Assembly (NCBI RefSeq): GCF_003264115.1
Contig: NZ_CP021912.1
Location: forward strand, 372,001-436,000
Source of the DNA: Erythrobacter sp. KY5
Lineage (GTDB): Bacteria > Pseudomonadota > Alphaproteobacteria > Sphingomonadales > Sphingomonadaceae
Direction of reading: 5' to 3'
Length of the DNA: 64,000 bases
Both the position numbers and the translations under genes were made by a program. The notes under the pieces were generated by a model. That model had not been told where the DNA came from. It saw only the letters and a program-made list of their open reading frames with translations, and searched no databases. Positions 37,491-46,151 of this stretch are shown one piece after another (the stretch's first letter is position 1; every line of letters starts with the position of its first letter).

Positions 37491-38003
37491 ATGACCCTGC
37501 ACGAACAATCCATCGCCGTTTATCGCTCGCGGCTCGATACGCTCAGCGCGATGCTGACGAAGGCCGAAACGCATCCCGAAGGCGATGCGCTGCTTGAGAC
37601 CAAGCTTGCCGAAGACATGCATCCGCTGGCCACGCAGGTGCGATTCGTGGCGAACCTGCCCGGTGAGGCCCTGCCGCGCCTTACCGAACGCGCCTTCTCG
37701 TCACGCGAAGAGAATGCAACCACGCTAGCCGAAGCGAAGGCTCACATCGCGCAGACGGCTGAGCTTCTCGATTCGATTGATCCAGACGAATTGGTCGGCG
37801 TTGAAGATACGATTGTTTTCGATCTTCCCAACGGGATGCAATTCACGATGACCGCCGAGCAATATATCCGCGAATGGTCGCTGCCGAATTTCTATTTCCA
37901 CCTCACCACGGCCTATGCGCTTCTGCGCATGGCTGGCCTTGAGCTGGGCAAAGCGGACTTCATGCCGTTTATGATGAAATACATGACGAAAGGTCCAAGC
38001 TGA
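37491..38003 (+). CDS. DUF1993 domain-containing protein
   Basis: 170 residues. The pattern LHEQSIAVYRSRLDTLSAMLTKAE, LAEDMHPLATQVRFVANLPGE and FYFHLTTAYALLRMAGLELGKADF (in parts) fits DUF1993, a DinB-like four-helix fold of unknown function. Preceded by GAGGAG at 37475-37480. It is 51 bases past the ligase stop and could be co-transcribed. Its stop is three bases from the convergent carbonic anhydrase stop. Confidence 0.85.
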   Translation: MTLHEQSIAVYRSRLDTLSAMLTKAETHPEGDALLETKLAEDMHPLATQVRFVANLPGEALPRLTERAFSSREENATTLAEAKAHIAQTAELLDSIDPDELVGVEDTIVFDLPNGMQFTMTAEQYIREWSLPNFYFHLTTAYALLRMAGLELGKADFMPFMMKYMTKGPS

Positions 38004-38006
38004 GCT

Positions 38007-38573
38007 TCAACCCAGCGCATCGCGCACCGCGACGGAGTGGTGTTTGGCGTTCTCGGCGTAGTGCGCCGTTCCGATCTTCATCCCCATGATGGCAGCATCG
38101 GAAAGATCCTTGAGCTTCTTCGCCGGACGCCCTGCCCACAATTCGCGCGGTTCCATCACCTTGCGCTCAGTCAGCATCGCACCGGCCGCGAGCATGGCGT
38201 CAGAACCGATGACCGCCTTGTTCATGACAATTGCGCCAAGCCCCACAAAGCCGCGATCGTGGATGGTGCAGCCGTGCACCATCGCCATATGTCCGATCAG
38301 CACGTCGTCTCCGATGATGAGCGGACAACCGTCGGGATCATCGGGCCTTGGCGGGTCACAATGCAGCACGCTGCCGTCCTGAACATTGGTCCGCTCACCT
38401 ATGCGGATTGTGAAGACGTCAGCGCGAACGACGCAATTGTACCAGATCGACGATCCTGCTCCGATCTCAACATCACCGATGATCGTAGAACCGGGCGCTA
38501 TGAACGCGCTTTCATGGATTTTCGGCGCTTTGCCGTGGATCGGGATAATGTTGGCTCCGGGGTGAGCGATCAT
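38007..38573 (-). CDS. gamma carbonic anhydrase family protein
   Basis: 188 residues from ATG 38573, overlapping the GNAT stop (ATGA). The left-handed beta-helix is built of hexapeptide turns: APGSTIIGDVEIGAGSSIW, GERTNVQDGSVLHCD, IGDDVLIGHMAMVHGCTI and GLGAIVMNKAVIGSDAM. The His ligands for the metal lie in SVLHCD, GHMAMVHGC. Members are trimeric; many lack proven carbonic anhydrase activity. It is the last gene of the hemB operon. Confidence 0.92.
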   Translation of the reverse strand: MIAHPGANIIPIHGKAPKIHESAFIAPGSTIIGDVEIGAGSSIWYNCVVRADVFTIRIGERTNVQDGSVLHCDPPRPDDPDGCPLIIGDDVLIGHMAMVHGCTIHDRGFVGLGAIVMNKAVIGSDAMLAAGAMLTERKVMEPRELWAGRPAKKLKDLSDAAIMGMKIGTAHYAENAKHHSVAVRDALG

Positions 38574-39127
38574 GTGCGTTGCTCCCACTGCTGTTTCGTC
38601 AGCGAATATTGGATGACCGGATTATCTTTCTCCGGGAAGTCCGGATCGACAAAATCGAGGTCCTTGCGGCGCTCCATACCCAGCTTTTCCATCAGCTTCC
38701 AACTGCCGACATTCGCTTCGCTGGTCAGGGCGACAACATGCGGAGCATCGACGCGGCCGAAAGCCCAGTCGATGACTGAAAGCATGGCCTCGCCTGCATA
38801 GCCCCGCCGCCAACGATCCTCGCGCACAAGCCAACCGATCTCGTGATCGCCCTGATTGGGTGCATGCGCGTTATCGACCCGCTTGATCCCGCACGTCCCA
38901 ACCATCTCGCCGGTCGCTTTCTCGATCATGAAAAGGAAGCTGAAACCCTCGCGCGAATGGAGTTGCATCGATTTGGAGTGCTTTGCCTCGATCTCGTGCA
39001 ATTCCTTCACGCCCCCAAGATGCTCCATCACCGTCGGTGTGTTGAGGAGGCGATCCTGCTCCGCCGCATCGCCCTCGCCAATTGTGCGCAAGACAAGGCG
39101 CTCGGTTTCGAACACGATCTCAGGCAC
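38570..39127 (-). CDS. GNAT family N-acetyltransferase (RimJ/RimL type), paralogue 2
   Basis: 185 residues from GTG 39127, overlapping the preceding GNAT stop by eight bases. Acetyl-CoA site: REDRWRRGYAGEAML near residue 105, the V-x-x-x-x-RG-x-G/A motif. N terminus FETERLVLRTIGEGDAAEQ is typical of RimJ/RimL-like enzymes. EANVGSWKLMEKLGMERRKDLDF aligns by eye with the same region of its neighbour, so the two genes look like a tandem duplication. Substrate unknown. Confidence 0.88.
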   Translation of the reverse strand: MPEIVFETERLVLRTIGEGDAAEQDRLLNTPTVMEHLGGVKELHEIEAKHSKSMQLHSREGFSFLFMIEKATGEMVGTCGIKRVDNAHAPNQGDHEIGWLVREDRWRRGYAGEAMLSVIDWAFGRVDAPHVVALTSEANVGSWKLMEKLGMERRKDLDFVDPDFPEKDNPVIQYSLTKQQWEQRT

Positions 39128-39677
39128 CTTGTCTGTCCCATTGCTCGCGAGTGATTGCGTGGACGATTACCGGGCCATAGCCATGGGACCATAAGGCGTC
39201 CTCGAAATCGAGATCCCGTCGGCGTTCCATGCCGAGCCGCACCATCAGGCCCCAGCTTGCGGCGTTCCCCTCGACCGTGAGCGCAATGATCGGATCGGCG
39301 CCAAACTTCGTAAAGCCGATATCTATCGCGGCTCGCGCGGCCTCTTTCGCATAGCCCTTGCCCCAGGCGTCCTCACGCAGGCGCCACCCGGCTTCCATTT
39401 CGCCGAAGGGTCCATTCTCGTCCGTGCAGCGCTTCAGACCGCAGAAACCGAGAATTGCGCCATCTTCCTTGCGCTCGACCACCCAGAAGGTGTGGCCGAA
39501 GTCGCTCTGATACCGCTCCAGCCGTGCGCGCACATCGCTTTTTCGCTCATCGTCCAGCAAGCCCCCCAGCCATTGCATGACGGCTGGTGTGTTCGTGCCC
39601 TCGAAGAACGGCTCCCAGTCCTCCTCGCGCCAGTCGCGCAGGACCAGGCGGTCGGTTTCGTGCCGGAATTCAGCCAT
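39120..39677 (-). CDS. GNAT family N-acetyltransferase (RimJ/RimL type), paralogue 1
   Basis: 185 residues, the same length as its neighbour. N terminus HETDRLVLRDWREEDWEPF, acetyl-CoA motif REDAWGKGYAKEAAR, and EGNAASWGLMVRLGMERRRDLDFED at the C-terminal part. It overlaps hemB upstream by eight bases and the second GNAT downstream by eight bases. Likely acetylates a small amine or a protein N terminus; no specific target can be named. Confidence 0.88.
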   Translation of the reverse strand: MAEFRHETDRLVLRDWREEDWEPFFEGTNTPAVMQWLGGLLDDERKSDVRARLERYQSDFGHTFWVVERKEDGAILGFCGLKRCTDENGPFGEMEAGWRLREDAWGKGYAKEAARAAIDIGFTKFGADPIIALTVEGNAASWGLMVRLGMERRRDLDFEDALWSHGYGPVIVHAITREQWDRQGA

Positions 39678-40665
39678 TCAAAAGACGCGCAGCCACAGGC
39701 GCATGATAGGTCAAAACCCCGCTGCAACCGGCGCGTTTGAAAGCGAGAAGCTTTTCCATCAGCAAGGCATCGCGGTCCCCCGCCCCAACCGATTGCGCAG
39801 CCTCGATCATCGCGTATTCGCCGCTCACCTGATAGGCGAAGACCGGTACGCCAAATGCCTGTTTCACGCGGTAAATGATGTCGAGATAGGCAAGGCCCGG
39901 CTTGACCATCACGCTGTCTGCGCCCTCGGCAATGTCGAGTTCGACTTCGCGCAGCGCCTCATCGGCGTTGGCAGGGTCCATCTGGTAACTCTTCTTGTCG
40001 CCTTTCAACAACCCACCGGAGCCGACAGCATCACGGAATGGGCCATAGAACGCGCTCGCATATTTCGCGGCATAGCTCATGATCTGGACATTGTGATGAT
40101 TGCCCATTTCGAGCGCCATGCGGATGGCATGGACGCGGCCATCCATCATATCGGATGGCGCGATGATGTCCGCGCCCGCTTCTGCCTGGTTGAGCGCCTG
40201 GTCGACCAGCACCGCAACGGTGTCATCGTTTGTGACATAACCTTTATCGTCGAGCAGCCCGTCCTGCCCGTGGCTCGTATACGGATCGAGCGCCACGTCG
40301 GTCAGCACGCCGAGATCTTCTCCGCAGGCATCCTTGATCGCGCGGATCGCGCGGCACATGAGGTTGTCAGGATTGTGCGCCTCTGCCCCATCGTCCGAGC
40401 GGCGATCAGGCTGGGTATTCGGAAACAGCGCCACCACCGGAATGCCAAGATCAACGGCTTCTTTCGCGCGCGCCACAATGCCATCGACCGACCAGCGCGA
40501 GACCCCGGGAAGCGAGCCAACCGGCTCCTCGACACCGTCACCATCGGTCACGAAGAGTGGCCAGATCAGATCGGACGGCGTTATGATGGCCTCACGATGG
40601 AGCGAACGGCTCCATGCGGACGCGCGCGTGCGGCGCATGCGGGTGTTGGGATAGCTTGCTCTCAT
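39670..40665 (-). CDS. hemB: porphobilinogen synthase (delta-aminolevulinate dehydratase)
   Basis: 331 residues. Condenses two 5-aminolevulinate molecules to porphobilinogen in tetrapyrrole synthesis. The two Schiff-base lysines lie in SYAAKYASAFYGPF and DSVMVKPGLAYLD. The metal segment reads DVALDPYTSHGQDG, with Asp where zinc enzymes have Cys, so this is the magnesium-type enzyme. N terminus RRTRASAWSRSLHREAIITPSDLI is typical (in parts). First gene of a four-gene overlapping operon. Confidence 0.96.
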   Translation of the reverse strand: MRASYPNTRMRRTRASAWSRSLHREAIITPSDLIWPLFVTDGDGVEEPVGSLPGVSRWSVDGIVARAKEAVDLGIPVVALFPNTQPDRRSDDGAEAHNPDNLMCRAIRAIKDACGEDLGVLTDVALDPYTSHGQDGLLDDKGYVTNDDTVAVLVDQALNQAEAGADIIAPSDMMDGRVHAIRMALEMGNHHNVQIMSYAAKYASAFYGPFRDAVGSGGLLKGDKKSYQMDPANADEALREVELDIAEGADSVMVKPGLAYLDIIYRVKQAFGVPVFAYQVSGEYAMIEAAQSVGAGDRDALLMEKLLAFKRAGCSGVLTYHAPVAARLLNG

Positions 40666-40736
40666 GAGCGGCAGGATTGCAGCAATTCGATTGGCTAATC
40701 AATCGCGCTTGTCGCTCGCCCGCGTCAGTTTCGCGA

Positions 40737-42470
40737 TCAGGAAACGCGCTGGGCAAGATCGATCTTCTCGATCTCACGCTCGGGTTCTTCGACTTCGCTG
40801 GGCAATGGGACGAGGTCCTCGAGCGCCGCGCCCGGCTCGATCTGACGCAGGGTCAAAAGCCGCTCCTGAAATTCGACCAGCTCATTACCAGAAAGCACCG
40901 CCCGTGTGACGAAGTTCACACTAGCGGGATTGATATGCCGGCCATTGCGATACATTTCATAGTGCAGGTGCGGTCCGGTCGAGAGGCCCGTCGAACCGAC
41001 ATAGCCGATTACCTGCCCGCGCCGCACGCTCTGTCCGCGGCTGACCGACATGCGGCTCATATGGCAATACCGCGTGGAAAGCCCGCTCCCATGGTCGAGC
41101 CTCACCGCGATGCCGCAACCCCCGGCACGTCCCGCAGAGGAGACGCGGCCATCGGTCACTGCAACGATCGGGGTTCCGTGACGTGCGCGGAAATCCAGCC
41201 CTGCGTGCATGCGGCGATAACCCAGGATCGGGTGGCGACGCATGCCATAACGCGACGATATGGCCCCCGGCACAGGAGCAACGAGCCCTCGGCGCTGTTC
41301 ACCCACGCCAGACGCTTCGTAAAAGCGCCCGTCCTTGCCCCAGCGCATCAACTGTGTCTTTGGCTCACCGCCGCGCTCTATACCGGCATAAAGGAGCTGG
41401 CCTGCCTGGCGCTCACCCGTTGCGGCGCGGCGATAGGCTATGATGATGTCGAATTCGTCGTTTGACCGCACTTCGCGGTCCATGTCGATTTGTTCATCTA
41501 CCGTACGAAGATAGTCCTGAACCGCGCTTGCAGGGACACCGGCGGCGCGCATCGAGCGGTAGAGGCTTGATCCAACCCTGCCGCGTATGCGCAAGGGCGT
41601 GTCGTCCACCCGGATGAAATTGCGAGCCAGGGACAGCGATCCGCCTTGCCCGGTCTCGGCATCCATACCCTGCCGCGCAATTTCGAGCTCAAGGTCAAAG
41701 CGGGCCCGGAACTTGAGGATATCAAGCGGGCGCGCTGCATCGGCAGCTGCCCTGCGGCCCAGGGTAATGTCGATTTTGGTTCCCGGCTCGATTTCCGAAA
41801 GCGGCATGGCGTCGCCCACCAGGCTGCTGACATTGCCAATATCGCTCGCCGAAACGCCTGCCCTACGAAGCATGCTCGCAAAGCTGTCTCCCGGTGCAAG
41901 CGTTGCCACCAGCTGTATTTGCGGACGTTCGGGAGCACTGGCGAGCGGGATGACGTCGGCCGTCGGACCCATCCGCCGACCGCTATCCGCGCCAAACGCC
42001 AGAGGCATGATCATCTGGCTGCGAAATTCGTCGCGAATTTCCTCGTCCTGCGGCATTGCTGCCCGCGCTTCGAGCGGGGTCAGGCTCGGCCAGAAGGCCA
42101 GCGCCACCGCGCCCAGCGCAACCATCGTTCCAAGGCCGCGGAACCAACGTCGGCTGCCGATATTTTCGGCAAGGTCCGGCGCAAGGTCGAGGCCCTCGAG
42201 CCTTTCGCCCGCGCGAAGCTTCCATTCGTCATAGCGCGCGCCCCATCCGCCGACGCGTTCAAGCACCTGGCGTTTGACCTTGGCCTTTGACGAAGGCCCC
42301 GCCGATTGCTTCGAGCGGTTGAAGTACGGAGCGAACTCCCGCGCGGTCTGAGCATCGATGCCGACAGGTCGCACGTGGTGTTGCGGCACGGGAACCAGAG
42401 CGCCTTGCGACGATGTTTCGTCCGGCCCTTCTGCCTCGTTGCCTTCCGCGAGATCGCCTGAATGTTCCAC
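40737..42470 (-). CDS. M23 family peptidoglycan DD-metallopeptidase with membrane anchor
   Basis: 577 residues from GTG 42470. A cytoplasmic ~105-residue Arg/Glu-rich segment, one transmembrane helix (LGTMVALGAVALAFWPSL, ~residue 112-130), then a periplasmic region with LysM/OapA-like features (ATLAPGDSFASMLRRAGV) and an intact M23 domain at ~400-510: MHAGLDFRARHGTPI and GPHLHYEMYRNGRHINP hold the zinc ligands. It cuts peptide cross-links in peptidoglycan. It is divergent from the helicase gene, with ~174 bases of shared upstream region. Confidence 0.92.
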   Translation of the reverse strand: MEHSGDLAEGNEAEGPDETSSQGALVPVPQHHVRPVGIDAQTAREFAPYFNRSKQSAGPSSKAKVKRQVLERVGGWGARYDEWKLRAGERLEGLDLAPDLAENIGSRRWFRGLGTMVALGAVALAFWPSLTPLEARAAMPQDEEIRDEFRSQMIMPLAFGADSGRRMGPTADVIPLASAPERPQIQLVATLAPGDSFASMLRRAGVSASDIGNVSSLVGDAMPLSEIEPGTKIDITLGRRAAADAARPLDILKFRARFDLELEIARQGMDAETGQGGSLSLARNFIRVDDTPLRIRGRVGSSLYRSMRAAGVPASAVQDYLRTVDEQIDMDREVRSNDEFDIIIAYRRAATGERQAGQLLYAGIERGGEPKTQLMRWGKDGRFYEASGVGEQRRGLVAPVPGAISSRYGMRRHPILGYRRMHAGLDFRARHGTPIVAVTDGRVSSAGRAGGCGIAVRLDHGSGLSTRYCHMSRMSVSRGQSVRRGQVIGYVGSTGLSTGPHLHYEMYRNGRHINPASVNFVTRAVLSGNELVEFQERLLTLRQIEPGAALEDLVPLPSEVEEPEREIEKIDLAQRVS

Positions 42471-42570
42471 TTGTCCGATTCCAAATGTGCAGCGAATGAG
42501 CCCAGCCCGTCTCTCGCGCGGTTAATGCATGGCCAATTAAGGTAAATGTCCACTTAACTAGCGCTCAGTC

Positions 42571-42575
42571 GAGTC
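42571..42575. promoter_or_regulatory. GANTC site in the divergent M23/helicase intergenic region
   Basis: A GAGTC pentamer, the recognition sequence of the alphaproteobacterial methyltransferase CcrM, lies midway between the two divergent genes. Such sites in promoters can mediate cell-cycle control through GcrA. The motif is short, so chance occurrence is possible. Confidence 0.25.
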
Positions 42576-42636
42576 ATCCGTGCGATAAGGTGTTGTACCT
42601 ATAAGCCAAGAGCCAACAAGCGGCCGTGCACACGTG

Positions 42637-42651
42637 ATCCCAACTTGGGAT
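42637..42651. promoter_or_regulatory. perfect inverted repeat over the upstream end of the helicase gene
   Basis: ATCCCAA-C-TTGGGAT, seven base pairs each side of one base. It covers the TTG at 42645 that opens the longest reading frame of the helicase. It may be an operator, in which case the true start is downstream (for example GTG 42687). Confidence 0.4.
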
Positions 42652-45356
42652 TGCCCCGAGGCTACGCGGCTGACACAAGCGACGGCGTGACCCGCAACAA
42701 TTCCAACCTCTCAGGCGGCCATGTGCGAGCGGTGCTTGGCCCCACGAATACCGGCAAGACCCATCTCGCGATTGAGCGGATGTGCGCGCATTCTTCTGGA
42801 ATGATGGGCTTTCCGCTGCGGTTGCTTGCGCGCGAGGTTTATGACCGCGTCCGTGCGATCAAGGGCGATGCGCAAGTGGCGCTGATAACCGGCGAAGAAC
42901 GGATCGAACCGCCCGACGCGCGCTATTTCTGTTGTACGGCCGAAGCGATGGATCGTCTTGGAGGCGGTCACGCCTTCGTCGCGATCGATGAGGCGCAGAT
43001 CGGCGCAGACCCGGAGCGCGGGCACATCTTCACCGATCGTCTGCTGAATGCGCGTGGCCGCGAAGAGACGATGATTCTTGGGTCCGCTACCTTGCAACCG
43101 CTCGTTCGTCAGCTGATCCCGGGCGCCGAGATGGTCGAGCGACCGCGCTTCTCCACTCTCACGCATACTGGCAGTGCGAAGCTCTCACGCCTTCCGCGCC
43201 GCAGTGCGGTTGTCGCCTTCTCGACGGAGCAAGTTTACGCCATGGCGGAAGCATTGCGCCGTTTTCGCGGCGGAGCGGCCGTGGTCATGGGGGCGCTATC
43301 GCCGGAAACCCGCAACAAGCAGGTGGAGCTCTTTCAGTCGGGTGAAGTCGACTATATCGTCGCGACGGACGCGATCGGCATGGGGCTCAACCTTGACCTT
43401 CACCATGTAGCATTCGCGGCCCTGACCAAGTTCGATGGGCGTCGCAAGCGCAGGCTTACTCCAGCAGAAATGGCACAGATTGCGGGACGTGCGGGCCGAC
43501 ACCAGACCGATGGCAGCTTCGGTGTTCTTGCAGGTGGCGGCAGTCGGTCAGGCGCACCGATCGAATTTTCCGAGGAAGAGATCTACGCAATCGAGGAGCA
43601 CCGGTTCGCTCCGCTGACGAAGCTGCATTGGCGCGAAGCAGAGCCCCGTTTCGATTCGCTCGCTACTCTTATCGGGGACCTCGAATCGCGACCCGAACAC
43701 GAGGTTCTGCGCGCCGCGCCCGAGGCTATTGACCTTGCAGTTCTCAAGCGGCTTGCGAGCGAACCGATTGCGCAATCGGTCAAGGGCAAGGGAAGCGTCC
43801 GGCGTTTCTGGGAAGCCTGCTCGCTACCGGATTTCCGGCAATTGGGAGCCGATCCTCACGCGCGGTTCGTCGCGAGGCTCTGGCAAGACCTGCAACAAGG
43901 CTATATTGGCGCCGACTTCGTGGCCGCTCGCATCGCTGAACTCGACCGAATGCAGGGCGATATCGATACACTCCAGGGCAGGATAGCCGCGATTCGATCC
44001 TGGGCTTATATTTGTCAGCGACCCGACTGGGTTCTGGCACGCGATGAAATGGCTGCGCGGGCGCGCGCGGTCGAAGCTAAACTTTCAGATGCGCTTCATG
44101 CGCGTCTTACAGAACGGTTCGTCAACCGGAGGACTGCAATCTTGATGAAATCGCTGGGCCAGGACGGAGGCTCCCTTCCCGTAACTCTCGAACCCGATAA
44201 CAGCCTGACCGTTGAGGGTGAGACGATCGGCAAGCTCGACGGATTCCGCTTCAGCGTCGACCCCGATGCGGGCGTCGCGGATCGCAGGATGCTGCTCGCC
44301 GCCGGTGAGAAGGCACTTCCCGGCATCCTTGCCCAGCGCGCAGACCAGCTGCTCGCAGCGGGTATGGAGGACCTGGCAATCGAGGGCGGCGCAATCATGT
44401 GGCAGGGGCGCGAGCTTGCGAAGATTGTCGTCCCGGATGACTTTGCTGCCCCCCGGCTCGAATTCACGCGCGAGATCGCGGCCATCCCCGATGATGCCAA
44501 AGCAAGGCTTGAAACTGGGCTTGGCAGCTGGCTGGCGACACAGCTTGAACCGCTCGCACCGCTTCGAAAGCTTGCCGAAGCTGCGAACGATCCCGAGGCT
44601 GGCAGTCAGGCGCGCGCGCTTCTCGTCACGCTGATCGATGCACGCGGCGTGGTCGGACGCGAAAAGGCGGGTCTGGAGCATTTGCCCAAGGAAATGCGTC
44701 CGTTTCTGCGAAAGCTGGGCGTGACCTTCGGAGCGCTGGATATATTCGCGCGCGATCTGCTCAAGCCCGCGCCGCGCCAGCTTCTCCACAAATTGGCGCT
44801 TGATAAAAGGCCACTTCAGGAAGCCATGCTCCCTGTATTGCCCGAAAGCAGTGCCATCCCTGCTGGATATCGGCTCGCAGGCAAGCAGCTGATCAGGGTG
44901 GACCTCGCGGAGAAGATCCTTCGTGCAGCGTTCGAGGCAAGAGCGAAAGCAACCGCTAAAGCCGGGAAGGAGCGCAGTCCGCGATTCGCCCTCGATCTGT
45001 CGCTGCCGGTCTCGATCGGTCTTGAAGAGGATAACGCGCGGCGCCTGCTTGGGAGCGCTGGCTTTCGGGTTCAGCGTGCGACCGCCCTGCCAGAAGGTGC
45101 ATACGGACCTGCTGCTCCCGACAGCTGGACCTGGCGACCGCGCCGCGCGAGTGATGAGCGTCGGCCCAAGCGAGGCGAGGCGCGCAAAGGCAAGGGCCGC
45201 GGTGCCAAGCCTTCGCCCAAGAATACGGAAGCCAAGCGCAAGCCAAACAGAGGCAATCCGAAAGGCGGGAATGGCAAACGTGGTCCCCGGCATGACACAG
45301 GGCCGGCACGCGCGCGCGGCGCGTTCGATGGCCTTGCGGACCTTCTGAAGGGATGA
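42645..45356 (+). CDS. Suv3-like DEAD/DEXH RNA helicase with basic C-terminal tail
   Basis: Up to 903 residues; TTG 42645 or, more likely, GTG 42687 is the start. Helicase motifs: GPTNTGKTHLAIERM (Walker A), FVAIDEAQIGADPERG, MILGSATLQPL, VVMGALSPETRNKQV, YIVATDAIGMGLNLDL and QIAGRAGRHQTDG (motif VI). This combination is that of Suv3/MgpS-type ATP-dependent RNA helicases, which in mitochondria work with the degradosome. The last ~75 residues are dominated by Arg, Lys, Gly and Pro and probably bind RNA. It overlaps or nearly abuts an S4 RNA-binding gene downstream, so both probably act on RNA. Confidence 0.9.
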   Translation: MGLPRGYAADTSDGVTRNNSNLSGGHVRAVLGPTNTGKTHLAIERMCAHSSGMMGFPLRLLAREVYDRVRAIKGDAQVALITGEERIEPPDARYFCCTAEAMDRLGGGHAFVAIDEAQIGADPERGHIFTDRLLNARGREETMILGSATLQPLVRQLIPGAEMVERPRFSTLTHTGSAKLSRLPRRSAVVAFSTEQVYAMAEALRRFRGGAAVVMGALSPETRNKQVELFQSGEVDYIVATDAIGMGLNLDLHHVAFAALTKFDGRRKRRLTPAEMAQIAGRAGRHQTDGSFGVLAGGGSRSGAPIEFSEEEIYAIEEHRFAPLTKLHWREAEPRFDSLATLIGDLESRPEHEVLRAAPEAIDLAVLKRLASEPIAQSVKGKGSVRRFWEACSLPDFRQLGADPHARFVARLWQDLQQGYIGADFVAARIAELDRMQGDIDTLQGRIAAIRSWAYICQRPDWVLARDEMAARARAVEAKLSDALHARLTERFVNRRTAILMKSLGQDGGSLPVTLEPDNSLTVEGETIGKLDGFRFSVDPDAGVADRRMLLAAGEKALPGILAQRADQLLAAGMEDLAIEGGAIMWQGRELAKIVVPDDFAAPRLEFTREIAAIPDDAKARLETGLGSWLATQLEPLAPLRKLAEAANDPEAGSQARALLVTLIDARGVVGREKAGLEHLPKEMRPFLRKLGVTFGALDIFARDLLKPAPRQLLHKLALDKRPLQEAMLPVLPESSAIPAGYRLAGKQLIRVDLAEKILRAAFEARAKATAKAGKERSPRFALDLSLPVSIGLEEDNARRLLGSAGFRVQRATALPEGAYGPAAPDSWTWRPRRASDERRPKRGEARKGKGRGAKPSPKNTEAKRKPNRGNPKGGNGKRGPRHDTGPARARGAFDGLADLLKG

Positions 45357-45382
45357 CATCGGCAAACGGTGAGGAGGGCACA

Positions 45383-45631
45383 ATGCGCCTCGACCGTTTG
45401 CTCGTCTATCTACGCTTTGCCCGCACCCGCTCGATGGCGAAATCCATGATCCTTAGCGGGCAGATGCGCATCAACTCCGCGAGGGTCACGAAGATCAGTT
45501 GCGAGGTGGCTGTTGGTGACGTGCTGACATTCGCGCTTCGCGGCGAGATCTGCGTTGCGCGGATAGAGAAACTGCCAGACCGACGTCTATCGCCGGCCCA
45601 AGCGGCGAAGGCGTGGAGCCGCGCGGCCTAG
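45383..45631 (+). CDS. S4 domain RNA-binding protein (Hsp15-like)
   Basis: 82 residues from ATG 45383, eight bases after GAGGAGGG; an ATG at 45353 overlapping the helicase stop would give 92. MRLDRLLVYLRFARTRSMAK then GQMRINSARVTKISCEVAVGD is a complete S4 domain (in parts). Hsp15 recycles stalled 50S subunits carrying tRNA in E. coli. It sits between the helicase and fdxA, an arrangement conserved in alphaproteobacteria. Confidence 0.9.
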   Translation: MRLDRLLVYLRFARTRSMAKSMILSGQMRINSARVTKISCEVAVGDVLTFALRGEICVARIEKLPDRRLSPAQAAKAWSRAA

Positions 45632-45754
45632 GCCACAAGCATACTGTCCAACAGGCTGGACACGTTTCAAATACCATACCGGCCTTGACCCGCCTTGGAA
45701 AATAGCCATAGCAGGCGCGCTCAATAACGGATCACCAATCGGAATAGCTCTCAC

Positions 45755-46093
45755 ATGACTTACGTCGTCACCGAAGACTGCATCAAATGCAAATACACCG
45801 ACTGTGTCGAAGTATGCCCGGTCGACTGCTTCTATGAAGGCGACAACATGCTGGTTATCAATCCCAGCGAGTGCATCGACTGTGGCGTGTGCGAACCGGA
45901 ATGTCCGGCCGAGGCGATCCTTCCGGATACTGAAGACGGGCTTGAGAAGTGGCTTGAGCTGAATACCAAATTCTCTGCCGAATGGCCCAACATCACGAGC
46001 CAGAAGGAACCACCTGCGGACGCCGACGACCACAAGGGTGAAGAGAACAAGTTTGAGAAGTATTTCAGCGCCGAGCCAGGCGAAGGCGATTAA
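45755..46093 (+). CDS. fdxA: 7Fe/4Fe-4S ferredoxin FdxA
   Basis: 112 residues. The cluster ligands are [17 protein letters not shown] at residues 9-25 and [12 protein letters not shown] at ~40-51, followed by the C-terminal extension of FdxA. The variant spacing in the first motif fits a 3Fe-4S plus 4Fe-4S protein. It transfers electrons in the cytoplasm. Next to carD and the S4 gene, as in many alphaproteobacteria. Partner enzyme unknown. Confidence 0.95.
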   Translation: MTYVVTEDCIKCKYTDCVEVCPVDCFYEGDNMLVINPSECIDCGVCEPECPAEAILPDTEDGLEKWLELNTKFSAEWPNITSQKEPPADADDHKGEENKFEKYFSAEPGEGD

Positions 46094-46151
46094 GGCCGAC
46101 CGATCGCTCCAGGCGCCGGAACAGTCGGGCGATCCGAAGCGTTCGGTTGCC

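Noticed and set aside
42631..42636. CACGTG upstream of the helicase as a parS core
   Set aside because: The flanking bases do not match parS; only the core hexamer is shared.
44085..45383. Long minus-strand ORF (432 codons) opposite the helicase
   Set aside because: Same reason; the plus-strand helicase motifs are complete.
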